From contig CAJXRQ010000010.1 in assembly GCA_913060505.1 (NCBI GenBank), positions 37,564 through 101,563 on the forward strand: a DNA stretch of 64,000 nucleotides. Direction: 5' to 3'. This DNA is from an uncultured Desulfovibrio sp. GTDB taxonomy: Bacteria; Desulfobacterota; Desulfovibrionia; Desulfovibrionales; Desulfovibrionaceae. The stretch's first letter is position 1; the number at the start of each line of letters is the position of its first letter. The position numbers and the translations under genes were made by a program. The notes beneath the pieces are model-generated. The model made no database searches, had not been told where the DNA came from, and worked only from the letters and a program-made list of their open reading frames with translations. Shown here piece by piece: positions 1 through 8,373 of this stretch.

Positions 1-110
1 TCGATCAGCCTGTCTATCATTATTCCCATTCCCCGGCTGTCGAATTTCCCGTTCTCATCCAAAATGGTCGGAACTGGAGGGAAGATACCTTTAAAAGAAC
101 AATTGGACAT
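1..110 (-). CDS. DapA/N-acetylneuraminate lyase-family protein, N-terminal fragment (runs off left edge)
   Basis: Reverse-strand translation from ATG at 110: MSNCSFKGIFPPVPTILDENGKFDSRGMGIMIDRLI, a typical DHDPS-family N-terminus (FPPVPT...DENGK.D). Absent from the ORF track because it is truncated. Confidence 0.75.
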   Translation of the reverse strand, partial: MSNCSFKGIFPPVPTILDENGKFDSRGMGIMIDRLI

Positions 111-378
111 TGATTACTCCTATTTTTTCCATGTGTGGTTCTTCTGTTTCCGGCAAGGACTTGTTATGAAAGCATCCGTTGCCGACAAAAGCTGAAAACG
201 CTGAAAATTTGTGTACTCCTCATACCTTGCATGATCAAAATTCGCCGTTTGTCTGTGGAAAACAGGAAAAGCGGCGACATCCGTCTTGATCTTCCCGTAA
301 AAGGTGTTTGCCCCTGCTGGAAAACTGTATTGCAATCTCGTTTTCTCCACACAATTTCAAATCATTTCGTGATTGTTC

Positions 379-409
379 CGTGGCGGCCACACGAGGTGTC
401 CGCCACGGG
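379..409 (-). terminator. Stem-loop downstream of the GntP-like gene
   Basis: CCGTGGCGGCCACACGAGGTGTCCGCCACGG inverted repeat just after the gntP-like stop; weak U-tract. Confidence 0.4.
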
Positions 410-435
410 GATTTTCGTTTGTTTATTCCGTTTTT

Positions 436-1851
436 CTAGATCAGTCCCATAGACACGAAGATCGTCAAAGTGATGATACCGATCAGGCCGGAAACGGCGC
501 GCGGGACGGTCAGATATTTCAGGCCCTGCGTCGTGTTCAGGTTGAAGAACTGGGTCATGATCCAGAATCCGCTGTCGTTCAGGTGGCTGAGGATCATGGT
601 TCCGCAGCCGATGGACAGGGTTGCGGCCACCGGAGAGATGCCCAGCGAATCCATCATGGGCAGGATGATGGCAGCGGCGGTGAGGCCTGCGGTGGTCATG
701 GAACCCACGGCGGTCATCAGTATGGATGCCGTGAAGAAGGGAATCAGAATGGGAAGCAGGCTGGTTCCGGCAACAATGGCACCAAGATCCTTGACCACCG
801 GAGCGGTTTTGAGCATGCCGCCCATTGCGCCGCCCATGGCGGTGATGAGCAGGGGCAACAGTGCGACAACGAGTCCGCGTCCAACCCAGGTTCCGAAGAT
901 GATCTGCTTGAGGGGAGCATTTTTTTCGCCTGTGGTGCGGGCATGGTGGGCCCTGACTTTATCGGCCTTGATCCAGCCGAGAATTACGGTGAACACGACG
1001 CCCAGCAGCAGCGCGATGACCCTGTCACCTACGGAGGTGAAGAAGGTGAGGGTGCTGCCGCCATCCTTCATGTAAACCTTGGCAAACGAGGCGAAGGTGA
1101 TGAGCACGACCGGGATCAGCACGGGCAACATGGCCATGAGGGCGCTGGGCAGACCCTTTTCGTGGATGATGATGTCCTCGATCTTGTCGGATTTCGCAGG
1201 CTCGAAGCCTTCCACAAAGTCTTCACGCGGGGCGATCCATTCCTTTGCGGCCCAGGAGCGCAACAGCAGCCAGGTTCCGAAGAAGGCGATGGCCGCGATG
1301 ATCGAACCCCAGAAGATGGTCAGGCCGAGGTCTGCGCCGTACATGAGGGCAATGGCCAGAATGCCCGGAGTCGGAGGGACAAGGCCATGGGTCAGCCCCA
1401 GCCCCATGCCGATGAATGCGGACATGGAGGACATGGATATTTTTTTGCGTATGGACAGGATGGAGGCGATGGGCGCGGTCAGCACCATGGTGATGTCGCC
1501 GAACACAGGGATGGAAACGATGAATGCCGTGAGCGCGGGAGCCAGTTCCAGAGCCTTGCCCCGGAACAGACGGGTGAAGAAGTTGGATATTGCGGTGGCC
1601 GCGCCAGTGTCCTGAATGCCCATGGCCAGAATGGAGCCCAGAATGATGGTGACGCCGATGCCTTTGAGGGTTCCGCCGAAGCCCTTGTTGATCAGGTTGA
1701 CGGCGTCAATGAGGTTGTTGCCCAGTGCCAGTCCAAGCCCGAGGCTGGTCAGGAAAAGCGCGAGCACGGGGTGCATTTTGACCTTCATGATCATTACCAT
1801 CAGGAAGGTGATGGCGATCGCAAGAATTACCAAGAAAAGTACTGGAGTCAT
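436..1851 (-). CDS. GntP-family gluconate/organic acid:H+ symporter
   Basis: 471 aa hydrophobic ORF with GntP-like segments (SIPVFGDITMVLTAPIAS, GLGLTHGLVPPTPGILAIA, SHLNDSGFWIMTQFF). Confidence 0.9.
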   Translation of the reverse strand: MTPVLFLVILAIAITFLMVMIMKVKMHPVLALFLTSLGLGLALGNNLIDAVNLINKGFGGTLKGIGVTIILGSILAMGIQDTGAATAISNFFTRLFRGKALELAPALTAFIVSIPVFGDITMVLTAPIASILSIRKKISMSSMSAFIGMGLGLTHGLVPPTPGILAIALMYGADLGLTIFWGSIIAAIAFFGTWLLLRSWAAKEWIAPREDFVEGFEPAKSDKIEDIIIHEKGLPSALMAMLPVLIPVVLITFASFAKVYMKDGGSTLTFFTSVGDRVIALLLGVVFTVILGWIKADKVRAHHARTTGEKNAPLKQIIFGTWVGRGLVVALLPLLITAMGGAMGGMLKTAPVVKDLGAIVAGTSLLPILIPFFTASILMTAVGSMTTAGLTAAAIILPMMDSLGISPVAATLSIGCGTMILSHLNDSGFWIMTQFFNLNTTQGLKYLTVPRAVSGLIGIITLTIFVSMGLI

Positions 1852-1925
1852 AATCTTCTCGTTTTTTTATGCCGGGAGCAGCCGTTTACAGCGGGAGATC
1901 GGGCCCGCCACATCCGTTTTGCCCG

Positions 1926-2810
1926 CTACGCCCCGGCTATTATTTCCTTTATTCGGCTCATTTCCTCGTAAGTCATCTCAACACGACTGAAACGCATGGT
2001 CGGATAGCTGGAAACCACCTTTTCATCGATGGCGAATTTTACTGCCGGGATAAAAGGGATTGTCACCCTGTATATATCCATGAGCCTTACGGCCCTTTCC
2101 TCGCATCGGCGGACGGTATCCATATCGCCGTTTGCCAGCGCATCGCGCATGCGGACGAACAATTCGGGTTCGAAGTTGCAGATTCCCCCTATGACGCCGT
2201 TTCCGCCTGCCCGGATGTTGGGAACGAAATCCCCGTCAAACCCCGAGAATACGCTGAAGTTCCCGACAGTATTTTTGACCTCGTTGATATACTTCCTGGT
2301 GTTGTCCATATTCGCACTCGCGTCCTTGATGCCGACGATGTTTGCGTGGTCGTCGATCAGGGAAAGGATCATGTCTGTTGAATAGGTCACACCCGTTCTG
2401 GCCGGGAAGTTATACAACATAATGTCGATATCCACGTTAGAAGCCACTGTTGAGAAAAAGTTCCTGATATGGGATTCCGGCAGGGCGAAGTAGTAGGGAC
2501 ACATCACCACTGCGGCATCGAATCCGCATTGCTGGGCATGTTGCGTCAGGGCGACGCTTTCACGAATATCCATGCCGCCGGTTCCGGCGAACATGACCAG
2601 CTCGTCCCTTGTCTGCTCGGCGGCAAAGGACAGATGCCGTTTTCTCTCTTCCAACGTGAGGTTAAAGAATTCCCCCGTGCTCCCCAGCACGAGAATTCCG
2701 TCAACGCCGTTTGCCGCCAGATTGGCAATCAGCTTGACGTTTGCCTGTTCGTCCACCTCACCACGTTCGTCAAAGAGCGTTGCAACGGCGGCGAAAACGC
2801 CAGTGTACAT
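1926..2810 (-). CDS. Dihydrodipicolinate synthase/N-acetylneuraminate lyase-family protein
   Basis: 294 aa; GVDGILVLGSTGEFFNLTLEER, MLYNFPARTGV, IVGIKDAS, GGNGVIGGICN motifs of the DapA/NanA family. Confidence 0.9.
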   Translation of the reverse strand: MYTGVFAAVATLFDERGEVDEQANVKLIANLAANGVDGILVLGSTGEFFNLTLEERKRHLSFAAEQTRDELVMFAGTGGMDIRESVALTQHAQQCGFDAAVVMCPYYFALPESHIRNFFSTVASNVDIDIMLYNFPARTGVTYSTDMILSLIDDHANIVGIKDASANMDNTRKYINEVKNTVGNFSVFSGFDGDFVPNIRAGGNGVIGGICNFEPELFVRMRDALANGDMDTVRRCEERAVRLMDIYRVTIPFIPAVKFAIDEKVVSSYPTMRFSRVEMTYEEMSRIKEIIAGA

Positions 2811-2919
2811 GAATACCCTCCATCCTTGAACAGTTACCCTCTCATGGAGCGTTACGGCAGTTGGAGAAGCCCTCGCCTGCTTCGACCTGACTGCCCGCCC
2901 GTTCCTTCAACATTCTTTT

Positions 2920-2958
2920 GTGCGATAATTTCGCACAGCGTTCACATCGTATGAGAAA
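2920..2958. promoter_or_regulatory. Composite palindromic element, copy 1
   Basis: GTGCGA-TAATT-TCGCAC followed by TTCACA-TCGTA-TGAGAA. Confidence 0.6.
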
Positions 2959-3139
2959 AATCCATTCGAAATTCGTTAAAAAAAACAGTGAAATTGCATT
3001 GGCAGGGCCGCAACTGATACTCTTATTCCGGATGTGTCTGTTTTTTCAGCCTAGCCGCGGCCTTTCTGTCCACTTGCCTTTCGGCATCCATTCTTTCGAT
3101 TCCATATATGTGGACATCCTATGGCCTCATCGAAATCTT

Positions 3140-3178
3140 GTGCGACATTATCGCATATTGTTCATACTATATGTGAAA
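3140..3178. promoter_or_regulatory. Composite palindromic element, copy 2
   Basis: GTGCGA-CATTA-TCGCAT followed by TTCATA-CTATA-TGTGAA. Confidence 0.6.
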
Positions 3179-3363
3179 AAAATATGTACAGGCGTTTTCC
3201 GGTCGTCCTAATCGGAAATGCATTTTGCAATACAAACTTCAGCCTCTCTGCCCTTGTCCTCCAATCCGTCACATCTATTCGCCTGTGTTATTATGAAAAT
3301 TTATAGAATTTTCATGTCGTTCACATAACTGTTTTTTCTTTTTACCTTAAGAAAATGGCTGCT

Positions 3364-3402
3364 GTCCGTTATTGTCGCACGACGTTCACACGATATGTGA
3401 AA
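3364..3402. promoter_or_regulatory. Composite palindromic element, copy 3 (degenerate left half)
   Basis: GTCCGT-TATTG-TCGCAC followed by TTCACA-CGATA-TGTGAA. Confidence 0.5.
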
Positions 3403-3407
3403 AAAAA

Positions 3408-4169
3408 TTATATTGCCGCGCTGATCTGCTGTGCAGCCCAGACAATCCGTTCTGAAATTTCAGCGAGCATTTTGGATGAAATTCCGGCCTTGGCCCCGGA
3501 GATGCTTACGGATGCGACCACTTCGCCATCCTGCGTATGAACTGGGGCTGCGATGCACATCAGTCCCGGAGCATGTTCTTCGTCGTCGATGCTGATTCCC
3601 CGCTGGCGTATGGATTCCAATTCTTCCCGCAGTTCATCAATGTTCGTTATGGTGTTGGGGCCCCGGCGCAGCAATTGCGGCTCCACCTGCTTGAGAAGGC
3701 GTTCCCGCTTGGCTTCGGGCATGAAGGCCAGCAGGCACTTGCCGACTGCGGTGCAGTACATCGGGTTTGCCGCGCCGATTTCCGATTGCATGAAAATGGC
3801 GCGCTCGCCCCGGATTTTATCGATATATACCACCATGCCGTTGCGTTCGACGGTGAGGTGGACGGTTTCGGAGAACTCCTGAACGAGTTGTTCCAGGAAG
3901 GGCTTGGCCCGGCGCACCAGAATGTTGTGCTTGTGGACATGGCCGCCGAGTCGCAGGAGCTTGAGGCCGAGTGAGTAGCGGGAGTCTCTGGGGTTCTGTT
4001 CCAGATATCCTTTCTGGGCCAGAGTATTGATCAGGCTGAATGCCGTGCTTTTGCTAAGGTCCAGCAGATTGGCAATCTCGGTCACGCTCAGCTCCTTGGT
4101 CGAACTGTCGTAGAGTTCGAGGATGCTCAGGGCGCGGGCCACTGATTGTATGAGTCTGCTCTCAGCCAT
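3408..4169 (-). CDS. IclR-family transcriptional regulator
   Basis: 253 aa; N-terminal HTH (LSVTEIANLLDLSKSTAFSLINTLAQKGYL) and IclR effector domain. Confidence 0.92.
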   Translation of the reverse strand: MAESRLIQSVARALSILELYDSSTKELSVTEIANLLDLSKSTAFSLINTLAQKGYLEQNPRDSRYSLGLKLLRLGGHVHKHNILVRRAKPFLEQLVQEFSETVHLTVERNGMVVYIDKIRGERAIFMQSEIGAANPMYCTAVGKCLLAFMPEAKRERLLKQVEPQLLRRGPNTITNIDELREELESIRQRGISIDDEEHAPGLMCIAAPVHTQDGEVVASVSISGAKAGISSKMLAEISERIVWAAQQISAAI

Positions 4170-4183
4170 TGGGTTCTCCTTGT

Positions 4184-4200
4184 GTGCGATATCGTCGCAC
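4184..4200. promoter_or_regulatory. Palindrome at iclR promoter
   Basis: GTGCGA-TATCG-TCGCAC, same motif as 2920 and 3140, directly upstream of the iclR start. Confidence 0.6.
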
Positions 4201-4380
4201 GGCGTTTATCTTTCAGTAGCTAAATGTCACCAAATCGAAATCCTGTCAACATTGAAAGTGGGAATTTTGTCACGAATCCTGTTTCAACGCAGATGCAAAC
4301 GTACCGGGACAGCAATTTTTTACAAGAGAATCCAAATGCCTCGGCCTATCTTCGCCCTTTCAAAACAAGGAGGGCCGTCA

Positions 4381-4790
4381 TGGCTGACAAAAAATATGTT
4401 ATTGTTGTGGATAAGCATCTTCCCGCAGGATTGCGTGTAAATACGGCTGCTGTTCTGGCCACCAGCATAGGAAAGGCAACCGACGGCGTTTTGGGGCACG
4501 ACGTTGAGGACGCTTCCGGCCGGATCCATCGCGGGATCACGCAATTGCCCATCGCCATTCTGGCCTCGGACGCCAAAGGCATCGCCGCACTGCGTGACAA
4601 GGCCGAGGCCGAGGACGATCTGCTTGTGGTTGGCTTTACCTCCACGGCCCAGAAAGCCAAGCGGTATGACGAATATGAGCAACATCTTGCCATGTTGGAA
4701 ACCGACGAACTTGAATACGTGGGACTCAGCATTTTCGGGGAAGCTGATTCCGTGAAACGTCTTACCGGGAATTTGCCGCTCTTGCGCTAG
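4381..4790 (+). CDS. DUF2000-family protein
   Basis: MADKKYVIVVDKHLPAGLRVNTAAVLATSIGK..., preceded by AGGAGGG RBS-like sequence; ORF track gives a longer N-terminus. Confidence 0.75.
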
Positions 4791-4820
4791 GGGAAGAAAA
4801 TCCTTTCAGACAAACGATAA

Positions 4821-4853
4821 AAGCCGATTCGATAAAAGAACGAATCGGCTTTT
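4821..4853 (+). terminator. Rho-independent terminator
   Basis: AAGCCGATTCG-ataaaagaa-CGAATCGGCTTTT. Confidence 0.85.
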
Positions 4854-4884
4854 GTGTGTAGAGAGGAAAAGGCAGTGAAATTGT

Positions 4885-5919
4885 CTACAAATTGGCACCG
4901 GCGTCGGCGGGTTTTGTATGTCCTTTCATGGGTGAACCAAGGTTTTTCCTGAACCAATCGACAACCGTATCCGTAACCGGTTTCTGGAACCAGATTTGCG
5001 TACCGTGTTGCGCACCTTCCAGCACGATATAATCCGCCTGATTGCCGCCATCTTCAAGAGCGCGGTAGAGTTGTTCGCTCTGTTTCGGGGACACTCGCGT
5101 ATCCGCGTTGCCGTGCATGATCAAGAAGGGCGGCTTCTTACCCTGAACATGCCCCATGGGGCTGGCCGCCAAAGCTTTTTGGGGGTCACTCAGGATGGAG
5201 GCCCCGGCAAAGGAACCAAAAGCCGTGCCATGCACGAGTAACGCCTCAGTCACTGCCGGAGAAGCGTGGACCTTCTGGCTTTTTTCCGAAAATCCTTCGC
5301 CGATGGTCATCAGGTTGGAGATGCCGAAGAGGGTGCCGACAGCCTGAACATCTGATGATTTATCAAGAAATTGCCCTTTGTCGAAGGTTTTGTCTCCATT
5401 GGTGGTGCCGAGCATTTGGGCCACGTATCCGCCTGCGGAGTTGCCGAGCGCGCCAATACGTTTCGTATCGATTCCCAAATCTGCCGCATGTTCCCGCAGG
5501 TAGCGCACGGCGGATTTGCCGTCCTGCACCAGTGCCGGGAATTTGTATGGCACTGTCCGGTACTCGGCGGATGCGACCACAAATCCCGCCTCAGCCAAAG
5601 CCATGCGCAGCTCGCAGTATTTGCCGTGGTCCGAGGCCGTGAACCCGCCACCCGGAAAAAACACAATGGCGGGCTTGAGATCCTGCGTCCTGGGGATCAG
5701 CAGTGACATCTGCAACTGGCAGATTCCTGTGGTTCGGAATATCTGGGAGTATATGATCCCATCCATTGCGTCGATCTGGGGCCGGGTTATTTGCGTTTTC
5801 ATGATTTTGGCACCTTCCGTGTATCCCGTCAGGTTGGATTTTCCGGCAACGGCCTGTTTCGAACTCGTGAACAGAAAAAGTATTCCAAGAACGGCCAGAG
5901 ACAATATTTTCATATTCAT
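4885..5919 (-). CDS. Secreted alpha/beta-hydrolase (BD-FAE/esterase-lipase-like)
   Basis: Signal peptide-like N-terminus, FFPGGGF oxyanion-type motif, IGALGNSAGGYVAQML nucleophile elbow, PFLIMHGNADTRV and GAQHGT segments. Confidence 0.85.
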   Translation of the reverse strand: MNMKILSLAVLGILFLFTSSKQAVAGKSNLTGYTEGAKIMKTQITRPQIDAMDGIIYSQIFRTTGICQLQMSLLIPRTQDLKPAIVFFPGGGFTASDHGKYCELRMALAEAGFVVASAEYRTVPYKFPALVQDGKSAVRYLREHAADLGIDTKRIGALGNSAGGYVAQMLGTTNGDKTFDKGQFLDKSSDVQAVGTLFGISNLMTIGEGFSEKSQKVHASPAVTEALLVHGTAFGSFAGASILSDPQKALAASPMGHVQGKKPPFLIMHGNADTRVSPKQSEQLYRALEDGGNQADYIVLEGAQHGTQIWFQKPVTDTVVDWFRKNLGSPMKGHTKPADAGANL

Positions 5920-6101
5920 TTTCTTGCTCCTTTTCGCAATGTCGAGTGGGTGCATTGAGTCTGCGCAATGGAGGCCAGTGCAGGCATCATCAAGCGGCTC
6001 GACAAAAAGTCGAAGAACATTCCCGGAGAGTCATATCCCAAAGGGAGATCTCAATCAAAACCGTTGGTGCGAGTGTGGCGCGTTGCGTTTTCGTTGAAAA
6101 G

Positions 6102-6133
6102 CACGACCTCCACCAGCAGTGATGGAGGTCGTG
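6102..6133 (-). terminator. Terminator of the cytochrome operon
   Basis: CACGACCTCCA ... TGGAGGTCGTG followed on the minus strand by CTTTT. Confidence 0.7.
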
Positions 6134-6145
6134 TTTACAGGTTTA

Positions 6146-7876
6146 CTATTCGTAGTGGCGTCCGGTGATCATTCCCTTGATCAGGGAGAACATCCGTTTG
6201 CCGGTTGTCGTCATATAGACGTGCAGCATCAGGAATGCCAGATAGCCCATGCCCAGAATGAAGTGGGCTGTGGCCAGACTGCGCGTTGAAATCCCGGGCG
6301 TGACGATGGCGGCCAGCTCGGGGATCAGCAGGAGCAGTCCCGATCCGAGCAGCACGAACATGCCGAGGCAATAGAAGACCAGGTAGGTCAACTGCTGAAC
6401 GGGGTTCAAACGTTTTGCCGCAGTGGCGTGATGCGGTTTTTCCGCTCCCGTGAATATACCGACAAGGTAGTAGCCCAACTGCTCTCCGAAACGAAGTCCC
6501 ATACCGCGTCCAAAGGAAATGTATTGGCGAATCTGTCCGGTGAGAAGGCTGTACAGCAGGAATATCACAAAGTGCGCCACCAACAGAACCGCGGCTGCAT
6601 CATGCACGTTCACACTGAATTCCATGGGCAAACTCAGCATGGCGTCCGGGTAGTGGATGCTCAGTCCCGTTGCCAGCAGCGTCAGGAAGAGCAGGGCGTT
6701 GGTCCAGTGCAACACCCGGATGGTCAGCGGGTATATTTTATCGCCGGGAACATCTTTTTCCGCCTTGCCGGAGCGACGTCCGAGCACTGCCCGCAACAGG
6801 CCGTGGACCAGCAGTATGACCAGCAGGCCGATCAGGATGGCGTTCACCTTTCCGTCCAGCCTGGCTGTTTGTCCCAAGCCGGGCACATAGTTGTCTCCGA
6901 AGGAACGGAGAACATCCGCCTCGGGCACGACACGCATGGTGATGGTGCCGGTTTCGTCGAGAGTGACGCCTGCCTTGCGCATTTTGGCGATCAATTCCGC
7001 ATCGTCAAAGAAGCCCTTGCCCACATAGGCACCACCGCCCTGCTGCATGTCTGTGTAGTGGGTGACCCGCTTCACGAAAAAGGAGTCCTTTTCCGTATGG
7101 CATGCGTTGCAGTCGCGCAGGGCCTTTTCCTTGGGCAGGACATGGTGCACCTGTCCCACCGCTCCTTCTGCCGGAGTGTGGCATTCCACGCAGCGGACGC
7201 TGGCAAAGTGCCGGTCCCGTTGCGGCAGGAAGTCGTGGGAAAGGTTCTGGGTGTATACGGCGCGTCCGGTCAGTTCCTTGTAGCGGACTGCGCTGGTGTG
7301 GCAGGCCACACAGGGCTTGTTGCTGGCTTCGACCGATTCCACGTAGGAATCCATGGCGCCTACATGCTGCTGCGTATGGGGATCATGGCAGTCCGTACAG
7401 GTGATCTTGGCACCCAGCTTTTCAAAGTGCCGGCTTTTGCCCATCTGCTTGCGGATATGGTCGAAGGTTTTGTCATGGCAGTTCATACAGGACGGCAGGG
7501 CCTCACGTTGCAACGTGTGCGGGATAACCTTGAAGTCCTCGGCCTTGGCCTTGGGCGCGTGGCAGACCACGCAATCCATCGAGCCGTGCACACTTCGTTC
7601 AAAGGCACGGCCGGAGATGTGGATTTTCAGGCTGGAGCCGCGTTCCGTAACCGGGCGCAGGTCAGCCTTGGCATGACACCCGAGACAGGTGTCTTTTCGC
7701 ACTCCTTCGGGGAACACCGGGCCTTCATGAACAGACGGCTTTTGGGCCGTTGTTCCGCCGGTGTCCGCCCAGGCCGCATGCAGCGGAGCCGCACACAACA
7801 GGAGCGCCATTACTATGAATAAACTATGGCGATATATTTTCACAATTGCCTCCAGTGCGGAAATCCTTTGTTCCAC
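6146..7876 (-). CDS. Heptaheme c-type cytochrome fused to a cytochrome b561-type membrane domain
   Basis: Seven CXXCH motifs (CLGCH, CVVCH, CMNCH, CTDCH, CVACH, CVECH, CNACH) followed by a multi-TM region (TIRVLHWTNALLFLTLLATGLSIHYPD). Confidence 0.88.
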   Translation of the reverse strand: MEQRISALEAIVKIYRHSLFIVMALLLCAAPLHAAWADTGGTTAQKPSVHEGPVFPEGVRKDTCLGCHAKADLRPVTERGSSLKIHISGRAFERSVHGSMDCVVCHAPKAKAEDFKVIPHTLQREALPSCMNCHDKTFDHIRKQMGKSRHFEKLGAKITCTDCHDPHTQQHVGAMDSYVESVEASNKPCVACHTSAVRYKELTGRAVYTQNLSHDFLPQRDRHFASVRCVECHTPAEGAVGQVHHVLPKEKALRDCNACHTEKDSFFVKRVTHYTDMQQGGGAYVGKGFFDDAELIAKMRKAGVTLDETGTITMRVVPEADVLRSFGDNYVPGLGQTARLDGKVNAILIGLLVILLVHGLLRAVLGRRSGKAEKDVPGDKIYPLTIRVLHWTNALLFLTLLATGLSIHYPDAMLSLPMEFSVNVHDAAAVLLVAHFVIFLLYSLLTGQIRQYISFGRGMGLRFGEQLGYYLVGIFTGAEKPHHATAAKRLNPVQQLTYLVFYCLGMFVLLGSGLLLLIPELAAIVTPGISTRSLATAHFILGMGYLAFLMLHVYMTTTGKRMFSLIKGMITGRHYE

Positions 7877-7879
7877 AAC

Positions 7880-8365
7880 CTACTTTTTGAAGTTTTCAAA
7901 AGTGAAGCTATGACAATCGGCGCACAATACTTTGGAGGGCTTGTGCTCTTTATGACAGGTCGTGCACGGCATATACGTGCCGTAATGCGGCGCGTTGTGA
8001 GGGTTCCGCTCCAACTTGGCCGTGACCTTGGCCATTTGCTCCGGGGTGCCGTGGCAGCGGATGCAGCTGGCGTCGTCCGGGGGAGTGGTCGGAGCCTGCC
8101 CGGAGTGGCACAACTGGCAGTTGGTTCCGTTCTGGTGGATTTTCTTGTGGTAGTCCTTGAGAGTGCGCTCCCCAAGCATCACGCGGGTAGCTTCGGCAAG
8201 CTGGGAAGCTGCGGAGGGATTGTATCCCACTTCATCCACCTTTTTCCCGTCAGGGCCGGTTTGGGCGGAAGATGCCATGGAGGCGCTTCCTCCGGAAAGG
8301 ACTCCCCAGGAAGCGGCAGCAAAAACAACGACCGCGGCAACGATGGCTAAATGTTTCATTTTCAT
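7880..8365 (-). CDS. Periplasmic tetraheme cytochrome c (flavocytochrome c heme subunit-like)
   Basis: 161 aa with signal peptide and four CXXCH motifs (CQLCH, CIRCH, CTTCH, CADCH). Confidence 0.88.
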   Translation of the reverse strand: MKMKHLAIVAAVVVFAAASWGVLSGGSASMASSAQTGPDGKKVDEVGYNPSAASQLAEATRVMLGERTLKDYHKKIHQNGTNCQLCHSGQAPTTPPDDASCIRCHGTPEQMAKVTAKLERNPHNAPHYGTYMPCTTCHKEHKPSKVLCADCHSFTFENFKK

Positions 8366-8373
8366 TTTCCCCT

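Noticed and set aside
120-452. Small overlapping ORFs on both strands upstream of the left-edge DapA gene
   Set aside because: Mutually overlapping with no domain; treated as intergenic.
373-1971. 532-aa plus-strand ORF
   Set aside because: Antisense to the GntP gene; Gly/His/Asp/Gln-rich composition typical of a shadow frame, no recognisable domain.
6428-7822. 464-aa plus-strand ORF
   Set aside because: Antisense to the heptaheme cytochrome; His/Val/Gly-rich shadow of CXXCH-coding sequence.
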